Of a stretch of 64,000 nucleotides of DNA, positions 48,901-64,000 are shown one piece after another. The number at the start of each line of letters is the position of its first letter. The first letter of the stretch is position 1. The stretch is from Streptomyces sp. B21-083 (lineage in GTDB: Bacteria > Actinomycetota > Actinomycetes > Streptomycetales > Streptomycetaceae). The notes under the pieces are model-generated. The model was not told where the DNA came from, searched no databases, and saw nothing but the letters and a program-made list of their open reading frames with translations. The stretch lies in contig NZ_JARUND010000002.1 of the NCBI RefSeq assembly GCF_036898825.1, positions 62,001 through 126,000 on the forward strand, in the 5' to 3' direction. The translations under genes and the position numbers were made by a program.

Positions 48901-51900
48901 TCCGGCCTCGCGGAGCGCCCGGAGGGCGGCTTCCCGCGCCGGATCCGCGTCCGTGCCGTCGGTGACGGCGACCAGCCAGGTGCCGGTCAGGGTGGCGGTG
49001 CGGCCCGCCGGGGAGTCGGCGAGGGGCCGCCAGTCGATCCGGTAGCGCCAGGAGTCCACGGTCGCGCGTTCCTCGCGCCGCCTGCGCCAGTCGGCCAGAG
49101 CGGGCAGTACGACGGTCAGCGGGTCGTCGGCGCGGACGCCGAGCGTGGTGGTGAGCGCCGGGAGGTCCTGCCCGCCGACGCTCTCCCAGAAGGCGGCGTC
49201 GGCGGGGTCGGCGAGCGCGCCCTCCGCTTCGGCGGTAGGCCGCTCCAGCCAGTACCTGCGTCGCTGGAAGGGGTACGTGGGCAGGTCGACGGGACTGTCC
49301 GGGTGCCCGGCGAGCAGGGTGTCCCAGTCCGGTGCGAGTCCGCCGGTGTGGGCCTCGGCGAGGGAGAGCAGGAAGCGGTCAAGGCCGCCCTGGTCGCGGC
49401 GGAGGGTGCCGACGGCGACGGCGTCGGACTCCTCGGCCTCGGCCGTCTGGGTGATGCCCACGGTGAGCACCGGATGGGCGCTGGACTCGACGAAGTACCG
49501 GAAGCCCTGGGCGAGCAGGGTGCGGGTGGCCTCCTCGAACCGCACCGTCCGGCGCAGGTTGCGGTACCAGTACTCGGCGTCCAGCGCGTCGGCGTCCTGC
49601 CAGCGCAGGTCCACGGTGGAGAAGAACGGCACCCGGCCGGTCACCGGCTCGATGTCCGCGAGGCACTCCAGGAGCCGCTCCCGGATCTCCTCGACGTGTA
49701 CGGAGTGGGAGGCGTAGTCGACGGGGATACGGCGGGCCCGTACGTCCTCGGCCTGAAGCTGGGCCACGATGCCGTCGATCGCCTCGGTGTCACCCGACAG
49801 CACGGTGGCGGCCGGGCCGTTGGCGGCGGCGACGGAGAGCCGGCCGTCCCACTGGGCGAGGCGGTCGGCCAACTCCCCCGGCGGCAGCGGAACGGAGGCC
49901 ATTCCGCCCCGTCCGGCCAGCGTGACGATGGCCTGGCTGCGCAGGGCGACGACCTTGGCGCCGTCCTCCAGGGTGAGGGCCCCGGCGACGACCGCTGCGG
50001 CGATCTCGCCCTGCGAGTGGCCGAGGACGGCGTCCGGCTCCACTCCGGCCGAGCGCCAGAGCGCGGCCAGCGAGACCATCACGGCCCAGAGCACCGGCTG
50101 GACCACGTCGACCCGTTCCAGGTCCGTCGCGGAGGTCAGGGCCTCGGTCAGGGACCAGTCGACGTGGGGGGCGAGGGCCCGTTCGCAGTCGGCCATGCGG
50201 GCGGCGAAGACCGGTGACGAGTCGAGCAGTTCGAGCGCCATGCCGGTCCACTGGGATCCCTGGCCGGGGAAGACGAACACCGTGCGGCCGGCGGGTCCCG
50301 CGAGACCGCGGACCACGTCGGCGGCCTCGCTTCCGGTCATCAGTGCGGTGAGTCCCGTACGGAACGCGTCCTGGTCGCCCGCGACCACCACGGCGCGGTG
50401 CTCGAACGGCGAGCGGCCGGTGGCGAGGGCCCGTGCGACGGCGCCGGGGCTCAGGCCGGGCTCCGCCTCGACCAGGGAGAGCAGCTGCCGGGCCCGCTCG
50501 GTGAGCGCGTCCTCACTGCGGGCGGAGAGGATCCAGGGCACCAGCGGCAAGGGGGCGCCGGTCTCCGGGAGTTCGGCGGGGGCGCTGTCCTCGGACGGTG
50601 GCGCCTCTTCCAGGATCACGTGGGCGTTGGTGCCGCTCACCCCGAACCCGGACACGGCGGCGCGGCGGGGGCGGTCGGGGTCGGCGGGCCAGGACCGCTC
50701 CTCGGTCAGGAGTTCCACCGCGCCCGCCGACCAGTCGACCTGCGGGGTCGGCGCGTCCACGTGCAGCGTCCGGGGCAGCACCCCGTGCCGCATCGCCTGA
50801 ACCATCTTGATGACCCCGCCCACCCCGGCGGCGGCCGAGGTGTGCCCGACATTCGACTTGAACGAGCCGAGCAGCAGAGGCCGGTCCGCCGGACGGTCCT
50901 GGCCGTACGTCGCCAGCAGCGCCTGCGCCTCGATCGGATCCCCGAGCCGGGTCCCCGTACCGTGCGCCTCCACCGCGTCCACGTCACCGGGCAGCAGCCG
51001 GGCGTCGGTCAGCGCCGCCCGGATCACCCGCTGCTGCGAAGGCCCGTTCGGCGCGGTCAGACCGTTGCTCGCCCCGTCCTGGTTCACCGCGCTCCCCCGC
51101 ACCACCGCCAACACCCGGTGACCGTTGCGGCGGGCGTCCGACAGTCGCTCCACCAGCAGCACGCCGACGCCCTCGGACCACGAGGTGCCGTCGGCCCCGG
51201 CCGCGAAGGCCTTGCAGCGGCCGTCGGGGGACAGGGCGCGCTGGCGGCTGAAGGCGACGTAGGGGTCGGGGTGCGGCATGACGGTGACGCCGCAGGCGAA
51301 GGCGAGGTCGCACTCGCCGGAGCGCAGCGCCCGTATCGCGAGGTGCAGGGCGACCAGCGAGGACGAGCACGCCGTGTCGACGGTCACCGCCGGGCCCTCC
51401 AGGCCCAGGGTGTAGGAGATCCGGCCGGAGATCACGCTGCCCGCGGTTCCGGTGTGGAGCAGGCCCTGGACGTCGGACCGGTCGCGGGAGCCGTCGCCGT
51501 AGCCGTTCGTCATGGCGCCGACGAAGACGCCGGTCGCCGTGCCCTTCAGGGCGGCCGGGTCGATGCCCGCGCGCTCCAGCGTCTCCCAGGACGTCTCAAG
51601 GAGGAGCCGCTGCTGCGGGTCGGTGGCGAGGGCCTCGCGCGGCGACATGCCGAAGAACGCGGCGTCGAACTCCCCGGCCTCGTGCAGGAATCCACCGTGG
51701 CGGGTGTAGGAGGTGCCGGGCCGGTCCGGGTCCGGGTCGTAGAGGGTGGCCATGTCCCAGCCCCGGTCGGCCGGCCACTCGGAGATGGCGTCGGTGCCGG
51801 AGGACACCATGTCCCACAGGCGTTCGGGCGTGTCCGCGCCGCCCGGGTACCGGCAGCTCATCGAGACGATCGCGATCGGCTCGTGTCTGGCGTCCTCCTC

Positions 51901-51981
51901 CTCGCGCAGCCGCTGACGCGCCTGTCCGAGGTCCGCGGTCGCCCGCCTGAGGTACTCAAGAAGCTTCTGTTCGTCCGGCAT
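36958..51981 (-). CDS. Three-module type I PKS (modules 5-7)
   Basis: 5007 residues: docking helix 1-31 ([15 protein letters not shown]), module 5 KS 32-460, AT 564-863, KR 974-1373, ACP 1484-1554; module 6 KS 1585-2013, AT 2124-2420, KR 2554-2950, ACP 3044-3114; module 7 KS 3147-3577, AT 3688-3997, DH 4074-4340, KR 4367-4760, ACP 4847-4914; C-terminal docking region ending [12 protein letters not shown]. The ATG at 51981 follows a GAGGAG at 51992-51997 that overlaps the stop of the preceding PKS, 14 bases away, so expression is probably coupled. It uses three kinds of AT: YASH, FAGH and HAFH. Module 6 is the likely entry point of the methoxymalonyl-ACP made by the fkb-type genes downstream. 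Confidence 0.97.
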   Translation of the reverse strand: MPDEQKLLEYLRRATADLGQARQRLREEEDARHEPIAIVSMSCRYPGGADTPERLWDMVSSGTDAISEWPADRGWDMATLYDPDPDRPGTSYTRHGGFLHEAGEFDAAFFGMSPREALATDPQQRLLLETSWETLERAGIDPAALKGTATGVFVGAMTNGYGDGSRDRSDVQGLLHTGTAGSVISGRISYTLGLEGPAVTVDTACSSSLVALHLAIRALRSGECDLAFACGVTVMPHPDPYVAFSRQRALSPDGRCKAFAAGADGTSWSEGVGVLLVERLSDARRNGHRVLAVVRGSAVNQDGASNGLTAPNGPSQQRVIRAALTDARLLPGDVDAVEAHGTGTRLGDPIEAQALLATYGQDRPADRPLLLGSFKSNVGHTSAAAGVGGVIKMVQAMRHGVLPRTLHVDAPTPQVDWSAGAVELLTEERSWPADPDRPRRAAVSGFGVSGTNAHVILEEAPPSEDSAPAELPETGAPLPLVPWILSARSEDALTERARQLLSLVEAEPGLSPGAVARALATGRSPFEHRAVVVAGDQDAFRTGLTALMTGSEAADVVRGLAGPAGRTVFVFPGQGSQWTGMALELLDSSPVFAARMADCERALAPHVDWSLTEALTSATDLERVDVVQPVLWAVMVSLAALWRSAGVEPDAVLGHSQGEIAAAVVAGALTLEDGAKVVALRSQAIVTLAGRGGMASVPLPPGELADRLAQWDGRLSVAAANGPAATVLSGDTEAIDGIVAQLQAEDVRARRIPVDYASHSVHVEEIRERLLECLADIEPVTGRVPFFSTVDLRWQDADALDAEYWYRNLRRTVRFEEATRTLLAQGFRYFVESSAHPVLTVGITQTAEAEESDAVAVGTLRRDQGGLDRFLLSLAEAHTGGLAPDWDTLLAGHPDSPVDLPTYPFQRRRYWLERPTAEAEGALADPADAAFWESVGGQDLPALTTTLGVRADDPLTVVLPALADWRRRREERATVDSWRYRIDWRPLADSPAGRTATLTGTWLVAVTDGTDADPAREAALRALREAGAVPVPLVLTEADTDRTALTVRLSEAAAAEPGPVSGVLSLVALDERPHPRHPHLPLGTALTLTLVQALGDSGITVPLWCTTRGAVTTGRDDAVTSPGQHLVWGLGRCAALEHPQRWGGLVDLPDTLDERAAARLCGILAGRTGGAGEDQVAVRPSGTYGRRLVRAAPATPGTDVWQPRGTVLVTGGTGGVGAHLARRLAEGGAEHLVLVGRRGADTPGAADLAAELTALGTRVTVAACDVADRDRLAELVAGLEQDGSRIRTVIHAAGTGQLVPLTDTDPDEFAGILYAKVAGAENLDAVFDRDDLDSFVLFSSISGVWGSADHGAYASANAYLDALADRRRARGRTATSVVWGIWDPEGGAGMAANLVEEQLRSRGIPFMSPQVALTGLQQVLTDDETVVLVTAVDWDRFAPVFTSARPSPLIGELPEVRRALAEETAPGEAGDATASSLRDRMADLPPADRDRLLTDLVRGHAAGVLGHGSADAIAPERAFRELGFDSLTAVEMRNRLNAATGLRLPLTVLFDYATATALARHLREELLGPDTAAPALPAVPAHVRADADDPIAIVAMSCRYPGDVRSPEDLWRLVAEGRDVISGLPADRGWDLDGLYDTDPDRPGTTYSAEGGFLYDAGQFDPAFFGISPREALAMDPQQRLLLETSWEALERAGIDPASLRGGQVGVFAGAAYQGYGGLSDVPEEVEGHLIAGISTSILSGRIAYTLGLEGPAVTVDTACSSSLVAVHLAAQALRSGECTLAFAGGATVMGTPLSFTGFSRQRGLAADGRCKSFAASADGFGMAEGIGLLLLERLSDARRNGHPVLALVRGSAVNQDGASNGLTAPSGLAQQRVIRSALAGAGVPPAEVDVVEAHGTGTRLGDPIEAQALLATYGQDRPADRPLLLGSLKSNIGHSQAAAGVAGIIKMVQAMRHEVLPRTLHAEEPTPNVDWSAGAVELLTEPRPWTRNGHPRRAGVSSFGLSGTNAHVIIEQPPEQPYDEEPYDEERGGAPEGSTLGAAVPWPLSARTPEALREQAARLHARLTERPELRPVDVGHTLATTRAPFEHRAVVVGTDRDTLLTGLAALAAGQKDPAVVRGTATTPGRTVFVFPGQGSQWVGMAVGLLDSAPVFAERIAECERALSPYVDWSLTAVLRDEPDAPSIDRVDVVQPVLFSVMVSLAALWRSYGVEPSAVVGHSQGEIAAAVVAGALSLEDGAKVVALRSRILTALVGRGAMLFVALPDTDVRERLTPWGEKLSVAAVNGPSSVTVSGNPEALEEFGERLSEDGVMRWMIPGVTFAGHSPQVDELRQELLDALAGVAPRRSGIAFYSTVTGDALDTTALDAEYWYRNLREPVEFHKTVAALIDAGHDTFVEASPHPVLTVWIERSLEAADIAGRVTGTLHTDDGGPDRFLTALAAPHVHGVPVDWRAVFAGTGARPVELPTYAFQRQRYWLEPTATQPEGAIAQGGTQPADTAFWDAVERGDLGTVATALNLPDEDETARASLGGVLPALADWQRGRRGRGTIDGWRYRVTFKALHLAPGTPALTGTWWVVVPAGAATDPLVTGALRALERHGASAVPVEVAAADADRAALAARLGALTAPDGGVLSLLALAEDPYTDGSALPTGLALTTTLLQALGDAGINAPLWSATSGAVSVGRSDALTAPAQATLWGLGAVAGVEYPERWAGLIDLPADLDDRAGSRLVAVLAGLDGEDQIAVRPSGVYGRRLVRALPVEATTQGGWKPDGTVLITGGTGALGAHVARRLARSGARHLLLTGRRGPGTPGAAELVTELAGLGAEAQVAACDAADPDALAALLAGIPEDRPLRAVVHAAGVLDDGVLDTLTPERAAAVLRPKMDAARNLDTLTRDLDLTAFVLFSSLAGTLGGTGQGSYAAANAFLDALAEQRRSLGLPATAVAWGLWAGDSAADSARERLVRNGLPPMDCELAVTALEQALDRAESRLVLCDFAWGRFAPAYTALRPSAILRDLPEARDILAAAGADRQDTEGDSLAGRLAALPAQERQEELTRLVRTEVASVLGYADPAGIDPDRVFKDLGFDSLTAVDLRNRLSEVTGLRLSVTLVFDHPTVTALVDHVRSELGGTTLAPASVPAVSGSPADPAAPVDDDAIAVVAMSCRYPGGVTTPEELWRLVTSGSDAITEFPTGRGWDLDELYDPDPDKIGRTYAREGGFLHDADHFDPAFFGISPREALAIDPQQRLLLEISWEAFERAGIDPASLKGSRAGVFVGSSYRDYGSRVQQPTEETEGYLGIGSAGSVASGRISYTFGLEGPAVTVDTACSSSLVAVHLAAQALRSSECTLALAGGVTVMSTPGAFIEFSRQRGLAADGRCKPFAAAADGTAWAEGAGMVVLERLSDARRNGHPVLALVRGSAVNQDGASNGLTAPNGPSQQRVIRQALASAGLGSADVDAVEAHGTGTRLGDPIEAQALLATYGQDRPADRPLLLGSLKSNMGHAQAAAGIAGLQKMVLAMRHGVLPRTLHVDAPTPFVDWSAGAVSLLTEDTPWPDNGRPRRAGISSFGVSGTNAHTILEHVPDEYVPDGVAEPSSADEAGAGDDGDGVVLPWLLSARSRTALKAQAQRLLEHADARPGLRPADIAHTLATGRGTFEYRGAVVGDSREALIGGLKALATAGDAPGVTQGTAVAGKTAFLFAGQGSQRAGMGAELYALHPVFADAFDEICAELDPLLDRPLREVVFAPAGSEAAALLDSTEYTQPALFAVEVALFRLVEHWGVVPDLLLGHSIGELAAAHVAGVLSAPDAAVLVAARGRLMQALPEGGAMVALTASEADVEALLAPYEGRVAVAAVNGPASVVVSGDEDAVLDIAEQWRDRGGKARRLTVSHAFHSPHMDAMLDEFRRTAESLDFRAPRIPLVSDVTGELATPEQLASPEYWVRHVREAVRFHDGMRRLAAEGAVTYLELGPDGSLTAMGRDCLANDDPSEFKDQATAGELVPLLRKDRTETRAVTDALAHLYVRGTAVDWPTVVEAAVAGTATGTVRQVELPTYAFQRERYWLEATAAAGGMAAAGILPADHPLLGAAVPLADTDGVLFTSRLSVRTHPWLADHGVFGTALLPATALLELAVRAGDQVGCGQVEELTLEAPLVIPARGAVVLQLSVGAPDATGARPLSVHTRPGDTDDAAWTCHARGLLLPTAEETEPAESMTWPPPGAEPVELDGLYERFAEGGFGYGPVFQGLREVWRLGDEVYAEAGLPSEQQAEAAKFGLHPALLDSALHSLIFGVLEGTTQGWLPFSWNGVRLHASGARALRIRLTPAGNKAVSVRATDTTGQPVASIRSLVLRPVNPDQVRAARTAHHDDLFRVEWPTLPRPAAATPDGWAVIGAEAADWAAHGITRSAPDLEALSRAVAGGAEGAGGAGGPGDITPPAIVLAHVPAAPVGLGQADAVRHVTGRTLALVRDWLADDTFADAKLVLVTRGGVSVTADGDAPDLTHAAVWGLVRSAQTENPGRFVLADLDDTSQDGLVAAVASGEPQLALREGRAHITRLARVPAAEQPETPDWARPGTVLITGGTGAIGSVLARHLAAVHGVKRLLLTSRRGPAAEGAADLVVDLAALGAHAEIVACDAADRDALARLLGSLPDEQPLTAVVHAAGTIADGVVDAMTPVQLDTALRPKVDAAWNLHELTEGMNLSAFVVFSSIAGIFGGMGQGNYAAANSFLDALAHHRRTLGLPAASLAWGLWANKGGMSGGLDEADFRRIARGGIIAFSPAEGAALFDTATATGEPVVLPLRLDTTALAAQSGDGGVPALLRGLVRPPARRSAAAGEAAPDAADTLRRTLAGQPEHRRTRTLLDLVRGHAAIVLGFPGPASVDAERGLLELGFDSLTAVELRNRIGAATGLRLPATLLFDHPTSGAIARQLLLELAPDGTGPDPVDTAGLAELGLLEGALDSGTAAPELINRLQELIGRLRPGTGDAVEDRLEERMDTASDDELFEFIDNELGMS
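36961..42540 (-). other. PKS module 7: KS-AT(malonyl)-DH-KR-ACP
   Basis: KS Cys at 42013-42015. AT: GHSIGE near 40625 and HAFH at 40315-40326 (residue 3886), the malonyl-CoA signature. [12 protein letters not shown] near 39655, with LLDSALH downstream. [19 protein letters not shown] and YAAAN; the usual LDD reads IAD, keeping the Asp of B-type enzymes. ACP GFDSL near 37325. Predicted unit: unbranched C14=C15. The end of the range holds the C-terminal docking helices. Confidence 0.88.
42640..47226 (-). other. PKS module 6: KS-AT(atypical, FAGH)-KR(B-type)-ACP
   Basis: KS Cys at 46702-46704. AT: GHSQGE near 45330; the specificity region reads [16 protein letters not shown] with FAGH at 45013-45024 (residue 2320) in place of [17 protein letters not shown] and intact catalytic residues, so B-type. 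ACP GFDSL near 42733. With the methoxymalonyl-ACP genes in the same operon and this position equal to C15-C16 of concanamycin, the predicted unit is 16-methoxy with a 17-hydroxyl, the oxygen used for lactone closure. Confidence 0.86.
45246..45613. repeat. Near-identical AT N-terminal half, copy 1 (module 6)
   Basis: About 368 bases match 54875-55242 (module 4 AT) at a constant offset of 9629. The block runs from the start of the AT through GHSQGE and stops before the specificity motif, where the two domains differ (FAGH here, YAAH there). Codon choice inside the block also differs from flanking DNA. Confidence 0.8.
47320..51885 (-). other. PKS module 5: KS-AT(methylmalonyl)-KR(A-type)-ACP
   Basis: KS Cys at 51368-51370. 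AT: YASH at 49705-49716 (residue 756). [10 protein letters not shown]; no [18 protein letters not shown] with Trp eight residues before Tyr, the A-type pattern. ACP GFDSL near 47408. Predicted unit: 18-methyl with a 19-hydroxyl. About 490 bases of its KS are nearly identical to module 9. Confidence 0.88.
50661..51151. repeat. Near-identical KS segment, copy 2 (module 5)
   Basis: Partner of 30243-30733. A second shared block links the AT domains of the same two modules (29701-29893 and 50101-50293, offset 20400). Similarity drops between the blocks. Confidence 0.8.
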
Positions 51982-51991
51982 CGTCGCGACG

Positions 51992-51995
51992 CTCC

Positions 51996-51997
<2 letters not shown>
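51992..51997 (-). promoter_or_regulatory. Ribosome binding site of the modules 5-7 PKS
   Basis: GAGGAG overlaps the TGA stop of the upstream PKS (51996-51998) and lies ten bases before the ATG at 51981. Ribosomes ending the upstream gene would terminate on this site, which suggests coupled translation. Confidence 0.55.

Positions 51998-64000
<12,003 letters not shown>

Overview
The window reads as a very GC-rich actinomycete chromosome, most likely Streptomyces. It is the 3' end of a modular type I polyketide synthase (PKS) cluster followed by a methoxymalonyl-ACP supply operon. Evidence is long rightward-shrinking genes on the minus strand, GTG starts, overlapping stop/start codons and G/C-ending codons. 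Minus-strand genes fill positions 575-64000. The longest gap between genes is 81 bases, so there is no unexplained stretch over 300 bases. I saw no RNA gene, insertion sequence, CRISPR array or origin.

Layout in transcription order (right to left): a partial PKS with two full modules and the end of a third (51996-64000); a three-module PKS (36958-51981); a two-module PKS (25090-36876); a three-module PKS (10176-25040); a one-module PKS ending in a thioesterase (3975-10139). Then come fkbK, fkbJ, fkbI and fkbH homologues (575-3963), which make methoxymalonyl-ACP. A convergent O-methyltransferase fragment (1-513) faces them across a strong hairpin terminator.

Reading the twelve visible modules as an assembly line (AT motif plus reductive domains) gives, from late to early carbons: 2-methyl-2-ene, 4-methyl-4-ene, 6-methyl/7-OH, 8-branched (atypical AT)/9-OH, 10-methyl/11-CH2, 12-methyl-12-ene, 14-ene, 16-branched (atypical AT)/17-OH, 18-methyl/19-OH, 20-methyl/21-ketone, 22-CH2/23-OH, 24-branched/25-OH. 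From what I know of concanamycin, this is the backbone of the concanamycin-type 18-membered plecomacrolides (V-ATPase inhibitors): 8-ethyl, 16-methoxy, 17-O-lactone and a 21-ketone that forms the hemiketal. The one mismatch is C2: concanamycin has methoxy there, but the last AT here looks methylmalonyl-specific. The predicted product is therefore a 2-methyl relative. The structure is inference; domain content and motifs are read directly.

Modules are numbered 2-13 by analogy with concanamycin, so the loading module, module 1 and the KS and most of the AT of module 2 should lie beyond position 64000. Domain boundaries are approximate, set from conserved motifs without an alignment.
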